A stretch of DNA of 24,379 nucleotides from assembly GCA_035551475.1 (NCBI GenBank), contig DASZMX010000127.1, forward strand, positions 1-24,379, in the 5' to 3' direction. A program made the translations under genes and the position numbers. This stretch comes from DASZMX01 sp035551475. GTDB taxonomy: Bacteria > Verrucomicrobiota > Verrucomicrobiia > Limisphaerales > Palsa-1400. The notes below the pieces were generated by a model that was given only the letters and a program-made list of their open reading frames with translations, had not been told where the DNA came from and ran no database searches. Shown here piece after piece: positions 6,228 through 13,894 of this stretch; the first letter of the stretch is position 1; every line of letters starts with the position of its first letter.

Positions 6228-7300
6228 AAGCCGAAAATCCTCCGATATTCCGCGTCATTGGTGACGCCTTGCGCAAGCAGCGCCCGCGCTGATTGTTCCA
6301 ACGGCCGCGCCGCACGAACCGCCTGCAAATCGCGCGCCCGAATTTTGCCGCGCAAAGCGTCATCCACGGCCAGCCATTCCACCGCCGGGACGCGCCCGCG
6401 ATAGCCCGTGCGCAGACACGTTTCACACCCCGCGCCATGGCAGGCCGCGCATAACCGGCGCATGAGCCGCTGGTTCACGATTAACTCCAGCGCCGCAGCC
6501 GTGGCTGAATGATCGGGGCACATCACTTGCAGACGCTCCAGCACTCCTTTGCAGGAGCCAGCGTGCAAGGTGGAAATCACTAAGTGGCCGGTGAGCGCGG
6601 CGCGCACGGCGATGTTGGCGGTTTCTTCATCGCGAATTTCTCCGATCACCAGCGCCTGCGGATCCTGCCGCAACAAGTGCCGCGCCGCCTTCGCGAAATC
6701 CAGGCCACGCGCCTCGCTGATTTCCGTTTGCATCACGCCGGGAACAATCTGCTCCACGGGATCTTCAATCGTGATGATATGCCGTCCCCCCAGCGCCGCC
6801 AGCGCCCGCAGGCACGCGTAGATGGTGGTCGTCTTGCCGCTGCCCGCCGGGCCGGTCAAAAGCAGTAAACCGGAAGTTTGACGCAGGAATTTCTCCATCG
6901 CCGCTTGCGCATCTGCAGGGAAAGCCAATTCGGACAAGCTGCGCGCTCCGCCAGCGCCAAAAAGCCGCAGCACAATTTTTTCGCCGGTCACGGTGGGATA
7001 GGTGGCCACGCGCACATCGGTTTGCAAATGAAGCGCCCGCCGGTCAATGCGCCCATCCTGCGGCATGGATTCCTGATAAGTTTTCAGACGCGCGAGAAAT
7101 TTGATCCGGCCAAAAATTCGTTCGGCCACCTCGCTCGGAAACCGCGCGGCGGGAACCATCATGCCGTCGAGCCGAAACGAAACCTCCGCCTCGCCGGACA
7201 CCATCTGGAGATGAATATCGCTGGCGCCCGCCGCCTCCGCCTGCTGGGCGAGTTTTTCGACAAGGGACGGGGCGGAAGTTTCCTCGGATTCTGTCAACAT
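6224..7300 (-). CDS. Short GspE/PilB-type secretion ATPase
   Basis: This 358-residue hexameric ATPase of the type II secretion/type IV pilus E family would drive pseudopilus assembly at the inner membrane. It has an N2-like domain (SDIHLQ, residues 27-32). Walker A is GPAGSGKTT (150-158), the Asp-box IEDPVE (178-183), Walker B LVIGEIRDEE (217-226) and the His-box GHLVISTLHA (238-247). A zinc tetracysteine motif has Cys284, 287, 292 and 295. It lacks the long N1 domain that binds GspL in classic GspE, which fits the absence of GspL here. The start is supported by AAAGGA shortly before ATG 7300. It sits 7 bases after the membrane protein gene and overlaps the F gene. Confidence 0.95.
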   Translation of the reverse strand: MLTESEETSAPSLVEKLAQQAEAAGASDIHLQMVSGEAEVSFRLDGMMVPAARFPSEVAERIFGRIKFLARLKTYQESMPQDGRIDRRALHLQTDVRVATYPTVTGEKIVLRLFGAGGARSLSELAFPADAQAAMEKFLRQTSGLLLLTGPAGSGKTTTIYACLRALAALGGRHIITIEDPVEQIVPGVMQTEISEARGLDFAKAARHLLRQDPQALVIGEIRDEETANIAVRAALTGHLVISTLHAGSCKGVLERLQVMCPDHSATAAALELIVNQRLMRRLCAACHGAGCETCLRTGYRGRVPAVEWLAVDDALRGKIRARDLQAVRAARPLEQSARALLAQGVTNDAEYRRIFGL

Positions 7301-7307
7301 AATTCCT

Positions 7308-7658
7308 TTAAGGGGCGTCGGCCACCAGCCATTGCATACCGCGCTCCGGCTGCATCATGGCGCAAAGCTGATGCGGGACGACGGCCAGTTCCTCGCGCCA
7401 TTTATGCTCTTCGCGCCAGACGCCGCGCAGCGCGTGGCCATTGACTTGGCCGAGGCCAAATCCCAGGACGACACACGCCATCGTCAAAGCGCCGCCCCAA
7501 GCCAGCGAGGCCAGCGCCAAACGCGGCGGCGGCGTCCGCTCCATCCGCGGGCGCGAGGCGCGCCGGGCCAATTCGCCGGGAAATGCGTCCCAATATTCCT
7601 CTGATTTTTCCGGCAGGCGCGCCGCGCGCAGCATGGCTTCCAATTCCGAATCTTTCAT
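7308..7658 (-). CDS. One-helix membrane protein, candidate anti-sigma factor
   Basis: This 116-residue protein has a cytoplasmic-looking N-terminal helix (MKDSELEAMLRAARLPEKSEEYW), one membrane segment (LASLAWGGALTMACVVLGFGLG, about 48-69) and a C-terminal periplasmic tail. No zinc anti-sigma HxxxCxxC motif is visible. The ATG at 7658 overlaps the sigma-factor stop as ATGA, the usual arrangement for an ECF sigma factor and its membrane anti-sigma. The function is inferred from topology and position only. It could instead be a structural part of the secretion complex that follows 7 bases later. Confidence 0.65.
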   Translation of the reverse strand: MKDSELEAMLRAARLPEKSEEYWDAFPGELARRASRPRMERTPPPRLALASLAWGGALTMACVVLGFGLGQVNGHALRGVWREEHKWREELAVVPHQLCAMMQPERGMQWLVADAP

Positions 7659-8194
7659 GGCACCCTCCTCGCGTGCTCCAGCCAGCGCTTGAGTTTCCGT
7701 TTGGCCGCGAACACCCGCCACGAAACAGTGGCGGTGGAGCAGCCCAAAACCTTGCCGGCTTCGCCATGATCGAGGCCATCGCAAACCGTGAGCACGATGG
7801 CCGCGCGCTGTTTAGGCGGCAGCTTCAGCAGCGCGGCTTGCACCGGTTCTTCCATGGATTCCCGCTCGTCCGGCGCGCGCAACGCCTCGGCGGAGGACGC
7901 CCAGGCCGCATATATTTGACTGCGCCGCGTTTCCCGCTGGCGCCAATTCAGGCAGGCGTTGATGGCAATGCGATACAGCCACGTGGAAAATTTTCCCTGC
8001 CCGCGATACGAGCCGATCTGCTCGTAGGCGCTTAAAAAAGCCTCCTGCGCCAGGTCCTCGGCGTCCGCCGTGGAGCCTGTCATCCGATATGTTAACGAAT
8101 GAATCATGCGTTGATGCTGCCGCACCAGGGCGGCAAACGCCGCGGCATCGCCTCGCTGGGCCTCCCGCGCCAAATCGGCCTCGGTTTCGTGCAT
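7655..8194 (-). CDS. ECF RNA polymerase sigma factor
   Basis: This 179-residue ECF (RpoE-type) sigma-70 factor directs RNA polymerase to a specific promoter set. Region 2 shows FAALVRQHQRMIHSLTYRMT and then DAEDLAQEAFLSAYEQIGSYRG and FSTWLYRIAINACLNWRQRE. Region 4 shows LLKLPPKQRAAIVLTVCDGLDHGEAGKVLG and the recognition helix STATVSWRVFAAKRKLKRWL. The ATG at 8194 begins right before region 2; longer frames reach into non-coding sequence. It is the first gene of a nine-gene secretion-like operon and is divergent from a pseudopilin-ABC operon, so it probably controls one or both. A 10-bp imperfect inverted repeat lies just upstream (8205-8244). Confidence 0.93.
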   Translation of the reverse strand: MHETEADLAREAQRGDAAAFAALVRQHQRMIHSLTYRMTGSTADAEDLAQEAFLSAYEQIGSYRGQGKFSTWLYRIAINACLNWRQRETRRSQIYAAWASSAEALRAPDERESMEEPVQAALLKLPPKQRAAIVLTVCDGLDHGEAGKVLGCSTATVSWRVFAAKRKLKRWLEHARRVP

Positions 8195-8204
8195 GCGGCT
8201 GTTC

Positions 8205-8244
8205 TTTAAAGGATGAGACAAACGGGACTCGAAAATCCTTTGAA
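8205..8244. promoter_or_regulatory. Inverted repeat upstream of the sigma-factor gene
   Basis: TTTAAAGGAT (8205-8214) and ATCCTTTGAA (8235-8244) form a 10-bp inverted repeat with one mismatch and a 20-base spacer. It lies between the divergent sigma-factor and membrane-protein genes, 10 bases before the sigma ATG. It could be an operator or a hairpin in the 5' leader of the sigma mRNA. I could not identify a convincing ECF promoter pair in the 207-base gap. Confidence 0.3.
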
Positions 8245-8401
8245 GTATTTTGGGGCGGCCGGCCGCGGGGGCGGCAGAGAGATCGAAGCTGGCGCATTTC
8301 GACGAAGCCTCCACCCCGGCATCCTTCCGCCGTCCGCGCGCAGTGTCAAGCAGAAACGCGTCCGCCGTTGCCCGCCGCGCCGTTTTGTGGTTCAATGCCT
8401 C

Positions 8402-9019
8402 ATGCACGCGCGCTATCGACCAGCCATTTTCGCCCTGGCGGCGATCGTCGCCGTGTGGTTCGCCGCCGCGGCGGGTTATCACGTTTTCCAACATTACAAA
8501 GTCACGGCGGAAAGCCTGCGCGCTTATTTGCAGGAGAATGACCTGGCCAAATTACACGGTTCCGCCCGGGCGAAAGCCCTGCGCGATCTGGCGGCGCAAA
8601 TCAACGCGCTCTCGCCGGACGAACGCCGCGAAGCCCGCCTCAACCGGCTCTGGAATAAATGGTTTGAGGAAATGACCGAGGCGGAGAAATCCGATTTCCT
8701 GGAGGCGACGCTGCCCTCCGGCTTTAAGCAAATGCTCGCATCCTTCGAGCAGCAACCCGCCGATAAACGGCAGAAAGCCATCGACAATGCCGTCAAGAGA
8801 TTGCGGGAAGCGCGCCTTGATCCAGCCCCGAATTCGACCAACAGCGCCGGCACCAACGGCTCGCCGGTGTTGAGCGATGACTTGCAAAAAAAAGTCGCGA
8901 TGATGGGCTTGCAGTCCGTTTACACCACCAGTTCCGCGCAGTCGAAAGCCGAACTGGCGCCGCTGCTGGAGGAGATCCAAAAAAACATGGAGATGGGCCG
9001 CGCCTTTCGCGGAAATTAA
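8402..9019 (+). CDS. Membrane-anchored helical protein of unknown function
   Basis: This 205-residue protein has one N-terminal membrane segment (about 7-27, PAIFALAAIVAVWFAAAAGYH). A long, charged, mostly helical domain follows, with motifs such as LSPDERREARLNRLWNKWFEEMTEAE. I do not recognise the family. ATG 8402 is chosen because it precedes the membrane segment directly; the longer frame back to 8213 has no hydrophobic or conserved part. The next gene, a pseudopilin, starts 4 bases after the stop, so the two are almost certainly co-transcribed. It is divergent from the sigma-factor operon. Confidence 0.7.
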   Translation: MHARYRPAIFALAAIVAVWFAAAAGYHVFQHYKVTAESLRAYLQENDLAKLHGSARAKALRDLAAQINALSPDERREARLNRLWNKWFEEMTEAEKSDFLEATLPSGFKQMLASFEQQPADKRQKAIDNAVKRLREARLDPAPNSTNSAGTNGSPVLSDDLQKKVAMMGLQSVYTTSSAQSKAELAPLLEEIQKNMEMGRAFRGN

Positions 9020-9023
9020 CGGC

Positions 9024-9575
9024 ATGAAACGAGCGACCGTTCTTGCGGCCGGAGCCTTTACGCTGGTGGAAATGCTCGTGACGCTGGCGGTCATCGCGAT
9101 TCTGGCGGCGGTGCTCATGCCCGCCCTCGCCAAGAGCAAGGAAGCCGGACGGGCCGCAGCGTGCCTGGGCAATCTGCATCAAATCGGCCTGGCATTGCAA
9201 ATGTACGTGGACGAAAATCATAATCGCATTCCGATCATGTACGACCTGACGAACGCGCCCGCCGCTCCGACCAACAGCATTGACACTGTGCTGGCGGCCC
9301 AACTTGGCTCGCCGCGCGCGCTGTTGTGCCCGTCCGACCGCCAGCAGCTGTTTGAGCTGACCAGATCGAGCTACGGCTGGAATTATTTGCTCAACGGCCA
9401 GAACGCGGACCACATGCAGCTCATGGGGCAATTGCTTCCGGGCACGAAGGTCCCGGTGGTGTTTGACAAGGAGGATTTTCACCGCGCGCTGGGCTCCAGC
9501 CGCGCCGTTAATTTTCTCTATGCCGACGGCCATATGAAAAGCCTCCTGGAATTGCCGGGAACCCGCCCCCAATGA
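9024..9575 (+). CDS. Type II pseudopilin with DGH tail
   Basis: This 183-residue pseudopilin has the N-terminal AGA|FTLVEMLVTLAVIAIL segment with Glu at +5, then ALAKSKEAGRAAACLGNLHQIGLAL. That pattern is common in pseudopilins of Planctomycetes and Verrucomicrobia. The C-terminal AVNFLYADGHMKSL resembles the H-X9-DG tail of those proteins, although here the preceding His is 14 residues before DG. The residue before the cleavage point is Ala rather than the usual Gly, which might reduce processing; cleavage after the Gly one residue earlier would shift Glu to +6. It overlaps the ABC ATPase gene as ATGA, an unusual partnership. The alternative role is a secreted or surface filament subunit rather than a secretion pseudopilus. 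Confidence 0.88.
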   Translation: MKRATVLAAGAFTLVEMLVTLAVIAILAAVLMPALAKSKEAGRAAACLGNLHQIGLALQMYVDENHNRIPIMYDLTNAPAAPTNSIDTVLAAQLGSPRALLCPSDRQQLFELTRSSYGWNYLLNGQNADHMQLMGQLLPGTKVPVVFDKEDFHRALGSSRAVNFLYADGHMKSLLELPGTRPQ

Positions 9576-10459
9576 TCGAGCTGCGCCATGTCACCAAGAA
9601 ATTCGGCGCCGGCCTCGCGGTGGACGATGTGTCGCTCACGGTGCCGCCCGGCGAGATTTTCGGCCTGCTCGGCCACAATGGCGCCGGCAAAAGCACCGCC
9701 ATCGGCATGATGCTGGGCCAGGTCTGGCCCACCGCGGGCGAAGTCAAATTGCGCGGCTACGACGTCACGCAAAACCGGCGGGACGCGCTCCAGGCGGTCG
9801 GCGCGATTTTCGAGGCGCCGGTTTTTTACAACGAGCTGAGCGCCCGCCGGAATCTCGATATTCTCAGCGCCTACACCGCCCGCACGCCGGCGCGGCGCAT
9901 CGATGAAGTGATCGACTGGGTGGGGCTCACCGGGAGGGCGCAGGACAAAGTCCGCACCTACTCCCACGGCATGCGCGCCCGGCTGGCGCTGGCCCAGGCG
10001 CTGCTGCCGCAGCCGGAATTGCTTATACTTGACGAACCGGGCGACGGGCTCGACCCCGAGGGCATCCACGAGATGCGTCAAACTATTTTGCGCCTGCGCC
10101 GCGAACTGGGGCTGACGATCCTGCTGTCCTCGCATTTGCTGGCCGAAGTGGAGCTGGTCTGCACCCAGATTGCCGTCATGAGCCGGGGCCGCAAAGTTTT
10201 TCAAGGCAGCCTGGCCGAGGCCCGTCCTGCGGCGGATTGGGTCCGCCTGCGCACGCAAAATTTCGCCGAATCCACCCGCGTCCTGCGCGCGGCCCAACTG
10301 ATCACGGCGGAGCGCGATGGCTCCCACGTGCGGCCGGCGCCGGAAATACCCACGGATCAAATCGTGGCCTGCCTCGTGGCCGGCGGGCAGCGCGTTTTCG
10401 AAATCACGCGGGAAGAGCCGACGCTCGAATCCTTCTACCTCGACCTCATGAAGAAATGA
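9572..10459 (+). CDS. ABC transporter ATP-binding protein
   Basis: This 295-residue ATPase is of the CcmA/NatA-type ABC family used with ABC-2 permeases. Walker A is GHNGAGKST (34-42) and Walker B LLILDEP (150-156), with D-loop GLDPEG and H-loop SSHLL. The signature motif is degenerate, SHGMR (131-135) instead of LSGGQ, which is common in this subfamily. A C-terminal accessory domain of about 80 residues follows. It overlaps the pseudopilin stop and the permease start, both as ATGA, so pseudopilin, ATPase and permease are made together. The substrate cannot be told from sequence. Confidence 0.93.
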   Translation: MIELRHVTKKFGAGLAVDDVSLTVPPGEIFGLLGHNGAGKSTAIGMMLGQVWPTAGEVKLRGYDVTQNRRDALQAVGAIFEAPVFYNELSARRNLDILSAYTARTPARRIDEVIDWVGLTGRAQDKVRTYSHGMRARLALAQALLPQPELLILDEPGDGLDPEGIHEMRQTILRLRRELGLTILLSSHLLAEVELVCTQIAVMSRGRKVFQGSLAEARPAADWVRLRTQNFAESTRVLRAAQLITAERDGSHVRPAPEIPTDQIVACLVAGGQRVFEITREEPTLESFYLDLMKK

Positions 10460-11298
10460 TCTGGCTGCAATTACGCAACGAGCTGTGGAAGATGTTCGGC
10501 AAAAAGCGGACGTATATCGGCTTCGGCATGTTCCTGCTCGCGCAGGTTTGCATTCTTTTTCTTTTGCGTTACCTGCACGGGCCGCGCCGGGAAATGGCGC
10601 ATCGCCTCGAACTGCTCGGCTACGCGCCCGAGCAATTCATGTCCGGATTAACCATGGCCGGGGCCACGCTCATTCCGATGGCGTTTTTTCTCCTGCCGCT
10701 GTACGCCGCGCTGGTCGGCGGGGATTTGCTGGCCAAGGAATCCGAGGAAGGCACGTTGCGCATGATTTTGGCGCGGCCCATTTCCCGGCTGCGTCTGGTC
10801 TGGGTCAAATGGCTGGCGGGTGTCCTCTTTGCGTTCCTGCTCGTGCTCGTGCTGGGCTTGTCGGGCGCGGCGGTAGCCTGCTCGCTCTTTCCGAGCGGCG
10901 GACTTTTCGCGCTTATTCCGCAGGAGGGAATTTTCAGCGTGTTCGGGGCTGAAACCGGCTGGGAAAAATATGCCGTGGCGACTTTCATCCTCGGCGGCAA
11001 GGCGGTCACGATCATGGGTCTGGCGCTAATGTTTTCCTGTTTTAATATCAAACCTGCAGCCGCCACGATTCTCGCGCTTTCCTTCCTTCTGATCAGCGAC
11101 ATCATTCGGCAGATTCCGTATTTTCATGACCTGCAGCATTGGTTCATCACGTACCACACCGACTACTGGTTGCGCGTGTTCATCGATCCCACGCCGTGGC
11201 CGGACATCGCGGCGTCTGTTTGTATTTTGCTGGGCTTTAACGCGACCATCTTGATCGTCGGCTGCGTCGGTTTCCAGATGCGCGACATCAAATCATGA
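10456..11298 (+). CDS. ABC-2 type permease
   Basis: This 280-residue integral membrane protein has about six hydrophobic segments and begins MIWLQLRNELWKMFGKKRTYIG, typical of ABC-2 family permeases. The LLAKESEEGTLRMILARPISRLRLVWVKW stretch is the conserved cytoplasmic coupling region of the family. The start is set by the ATGA overlap at 10456; an earlier in-frame ATG lies inside the ATPase gene. With the preceding ATPase it should form an exporter or membrane-remodelling transporter. It overlaps the lipoprotein gene as ATGA. Confidence 0.9.
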   Translation: MIWLQLRNELWKMFGKKRTYIGFGMFLLAQVCILFLLRYLHGPRREMAHRLELLGYAPEQFMSGLTMAGATLIPMAFFLLPLYAALVGGDLLAKESEEGTLRMILARPISRLRLVWVKWLAGVLFAFLLVLVLGLSGAAVACSLFPSGGLFALIPQEGIFSVFGAETGWEKYAVATFILGGKAVTIMGLALMFSCFNIKPAAATILALSFLLISDIIRQIPYFHDLQHWFITYHTDYWLRVFIDPTPWPDIAASVCILLGFNATILIVGCVGFQMRDIKS

Positions 11299-12104
11299 AA
11301 ACACTCGCCCTCCTTTTCCTGGCATTCGCCTGCGGCTGCGCCGCGCCGATTCGTTTCCGGTACGAAACGCAAAAAAATCCGCCCAATCGCCTTTGGATCG
11401 CTGAAATCAACCTCGCTGATCCGCGCGTGCAGGTCCGGGTTGCTCCCGGCGGCCCCGATCCTGACGGCCCCGGCCCATGGCAAACCACACTCATGGCGCC
11501 GACGCTCATCGCCGCGCGGGAAAATTTCGACCTCGTCGTGAATGGTGATTTTTTCGAGGCCAGAAACGTCCGCGATGCTGAAGGCGCCAAATCCGGGTAT
11601 CGCGCCAATCAATGGGCCTCCGCCGTGGGCCCCGCTATGACCGATGGAATCGTCTGGTCCGTCGCCGCCCATCCCCGCCCCTGCCTCGTTGTGCATGAAA
11701 ACAGCCGGATCACCATCGAGCCCGTGGCTCACCCGTCTGCGGACGATCGCCAGGTGATCAGCGGCAATGTCATGCTCGTGACCAATGGCGTCGCCGTCCC
11801 GCAAACCAATCACGCCAAGCATCCCCGCACCGTCGCCGGCCTGAACGCGCGTCACACCAAGCTCACACTGGTGGTGGTGGATGGACGCAAACCGGGCGTG
11901 GCCGCCGGGATGGAATACAGCGAGCTCGCCACGGAAATGATCCACCTCGGCTGCGACACGGCGCTCAATCTCGATGGCGGCGGCAGCTCTCTCATGGCCG
12001 CCCGCGACGGCGCCTCCCGCGCCTACCGCATTCTTAATCAACCCACCGACGGCCACGAACGCCCCGTCGCCGACGTGCTGGGGGTGACGATCCGAGACCG
12101 TTAA
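11295..12104 (+). CDS. Phosphodiester glycosidase-family lipoprotein (NAGPA domain)
   Basis: This 269-residue exported protein has a signal peptide ending FACGC, so lipid attachment at a Cys near 13-15 is likely although the lipobox is not canonical. The body is a NAGPA-type domain, as in exopolysaccharide-associated phosphodiester glycosidases: VVNGDFFEA near residues 82-90, SGNVMLVTNG, HPRTVAGLN, LVVVDGR and the glycine-rich GCDTALNLDGGGSSLM. It is coupled by ATGA to the permease. Members of the family are thought to cleave sugar phosphodiesters in cell-surface polymers; the substrate here is unknown. Its stop interlocks with that of the convergent SRAP gene in one TTAA. Confidence 0.88.
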   Translation: MKTLALLFLAFACGCAAPIRFRYETQKNPPNRLWIAEINLADPRVQVRVAPGGPDPDGPGPWQTTLMAPTLIAARENFDLVVNGDFFEARNVRDAEGAKSGYRANQWASAVGPAMTDGIVWSVAAHPRPCLVVHENSRITIEPVAHPSADDRQVISGNVMLVTNGVAVPQTNHAKHPRTVAGLNARHTKLTLVVVDGRKPGVAAGMEYSELATEMIHLGCDTALNLDGGGSSLMAARDGASRAYRILNQPTDGHERPVADVLGVTIRDR

Positions 12105-12751
12105 GAAAACAAATCCCCCGTCACCAGGGATGGCTGGGCTTTTTCCAGGCAGCCGGGGTCATCATTGGCCACCTTATTGACACGCGCCGAAACCGGGTAA
12201 GACCTTAATTCCACTTGACTCCCTCGCCGCAGTATTTCCTCCGCCCGGCCCGCGTCGGCCAGCCAGTCGTCGTATTGCGATGCGTCCAGGATCAACGGCA
12301 TGCGAGTGTGCACCGGCGCGACGTCGTGATTCGCGGCAGTGGTGACAAGGGCGCAGGTTGGCCTCCCCTCGGACATCTCCCAAATTCCCGCGAAACAAAA
12401 CACCCTCTCGTCCTTGGTCAAAAAGCGGAAGGGCGTCTTGTCCGTTTTGCGCCACTCGAAAAAACCGTCCGCCGGCGCCAGGCAACGCCGTTGTTGAAAT
12501 GCCTCGCGAAACGACGGCTTCTGCAGCAGCGTCTCCGCCTGGGCGTTGATGATCGGCTTATTGGACCACGCTGGCCGCAGCCCCCACGCCATTTCTTTTC
12601 CCGCCAATTGCCCATTCTCCAGCGCGATGATGGGAATCTCCTGGGTTGGCGCGATGTTAAACCGCGCCTTGAACCAAAGCTGCAATTCGCCCGGCGGCAA
12701 TTTGGAGATCAGCCGCAACTCCTTTTTCGTCAATGAATAGCGCCCGCACAT
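12101..12751 (-). CDS. SRAP/YedK abasic-site DNA-protein crosslinking protein
   Basis: This 216-residue protein of the SRAP (HMCES/YedK) family shields abasic sites in single-stranded DNA by a thiazolidine crosslink. The catalytic Cys2 in MCGRYSL must be exposed by Met removal, which fixes the start at 12751 rather than 12781. Other conserved pieces are FNIAPTQ, MAWGLRPAW, INAQAET, CLAPADGFFEW (the conserved Glu) and HTRMP (the conserved His). All key residues known from YedK appear to be present. It is monocistronic, convergent with the lipoprotein gene, and divergent from prs. Confidence 0.95.
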   Translation of the reverse strand: MCGRYSLTKKELRLISKLPPGELQLWFKARFNIAPTQEIPIIALENGQLAGKEMAWGLRPAWSNKPIINAQAETLLQKPSFREAFQQRRCLAPADGFFEWRKTDKTPFRFLTKDERVFCFAGIWEMSEGRPTCALVTTAANHDVAPVHTRMPLILDASQYDDWLADAGRAEEILRRGSQVELRSYPVSARVNKVANDDPGCLEKAQPSLVTGDLFS

Positions 12752-12813
12752 ATGGCCAGTCCGGCAGTAAAACCCAAACATTGCGCCGAGTCAAAAACGT
12801 AACGCAATAGTGC

Positions 12814-12841
12814 TTGCATGGGGGGCGGCGATTGTTACATT
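12814..12841 (+). promoter_or_regulatory. Possible prs promoter
   Basis: TTGCAT (12814-12819) and TACATT (12836-12841) are separated by 16 bases and lie about 58 bases before the GTG start of prs. They fit a sigma-70 promoter moderately. The rest of the 148-base gap between the SRAP gene and prs shows nothing else clear. Confidence 0.35.
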
Positions 12842-12899
12842 CGTGCGACACCGCCGGGCATGGCTTGGCGGTGGTTTTTATTCTACAACCATTCACATT

Positions 12900-13844
12900 G
12901 TGAAAATATTTTCCGGCAGCTCCAACCAGCCTTTGGCCAAAAGCATTGCCACCTCCATCGACATGGAGTTGGGCAAGTGTTCGGTCCAAGCCTTCCCGGA
13001 CGGCGAGACCTTCGTCAAGATCGAGGAGAACGTGCGCGGCGAAGACACCTACGTCGTTCAGTCCACGAGCCCGCCGACCAATCATCATCTGATGGAAATG
13101 TTCATCATGATGGACGCCCTCCGGCGCGCCAGCGCGTCGCGCATCACCGCGGTGCTGCCGTTTTACGGCTACGCCCGGCAGGACCGCAAAGACCAGCCGC
13201 GCGTGCCCATCACCGCCAAACTCGTGGCCAACCTCCTGGTCGCGGCGGGCGCCAATCGCATTCTCACGATGGATTTGCACGCCCAGCAAATCCAGGGGTT
13301 TTTCGATATTCCCGTGGATCATCTTTATGCGGCGCCAGTGATGTACCCCTATTTAAAGAGCAAGAAGCTGAAAGACCTGGTCGTCGTCAGCCCGGATGTG
13401 GGCGGCTTGAAGATGGCGCATGCCTATTCGCAAGTTCTCGGCGCCGGCCTGGCGATTGTCGCCAAACGCCGCAAAAGCGCCACCGACACCGAGGCCATGG
13501 CTGTGATCGGCGATATCCGCGGCCGCGACGTCCTGATGGTGGACGACCTGACGGAAACCGCCGGCACGCTGACCAGCGCCGCCAAGCTCCTCAAGAAAAA
13601 AGGCGCCAAGCAAATCCTGGCCTGCGTTTCCCACGCCATTTTGAACGATTTAGGCATCGAAAGATTGCGAAAGTCTAATATTGACGAATTAATCACGACT
13701 GATACCGTCCTACGCCCCGCTATTGATGGGGTGAAGATTACGACGATGTCGGTCGCCGCGCTGTTGGGCGAAGCGATCAAGCGCATTAATTGCAATTCGT
13801 CGGTGACTTCACTGTTTGAGTTTCCGGGCGGGCGGACGAGTTAA
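12900..13844 (+). CDS. prs: Ribose-phosphate pyrophosphokinase
   Basis: This 314-residue enzyme makes PRPP from ribose 5-phosphate and ATP, feeding nucleotide, His and Trp synthesis in the cytosol. Visible motifs are KIFSGSSNQPLA at the N-terminus, FPDGE, PFYGYARQDRK, the pyrophosphate-binding DLHAQQIQGFF, the flexible loop RKSATDTEAM, and the PRPP loop VDDLTETAGT. The last has Thr-Glu where most class I enzymes have Ile/Met-Asp. The GTG at 12900 gives the family's usual length and start (VKIFSG); the upstream extension to 12810 is not conserved. No Shine-Dalgarno motif is visible. It is the first gene of a translation-related block. Confidence 0.96.
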   Translation: MKIFSGSSNQPLAKSIATSIDMELGKCSVQAFPDGETFVKIEENVRGEDTYVVQSTSPPTNHHLMEMFIMMDALRRASASRITAVLPFYGYARQDRKDQPRVPITAKLVANLLVAAGANRILTMDLHAQQIQGFFDIPVDHLYAAPVMYPYLKSKKLKDLVVVSPDVGGLKMAHAYSQVLGAGLAIVAKRRKSATDTEAMAVIGDIRGRDVLMVDDLTETAGTLTSAAKLLKKKGAKQILACVSHAILNDLGIERLRKSNIDELITTDTVLRPAIDGVKITTMSVAALLGEAIKRINCNSSVTSLFEFPGGRTS

Positions 13845-13894
13845 ACCGGGCGCGAGCGCCAAAATGTTAAGCTGGCATATATTTGCCGGCGCCG

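Noticed and set aside
8401..8404. Extended start of the 8402 gene back to 8213
   Set aside because: The added 63 residues are Arg/Gly/Pro-rich and unlike a conserved protein; the membrane segment follows directly after ATG 8402.
11163..12056. Minus-strand frame (297 residues) opposite the NAGPA lipoprotein gene
   Set aside because: Shadow frame; the plus strand has clear family motifs and coupled starts.
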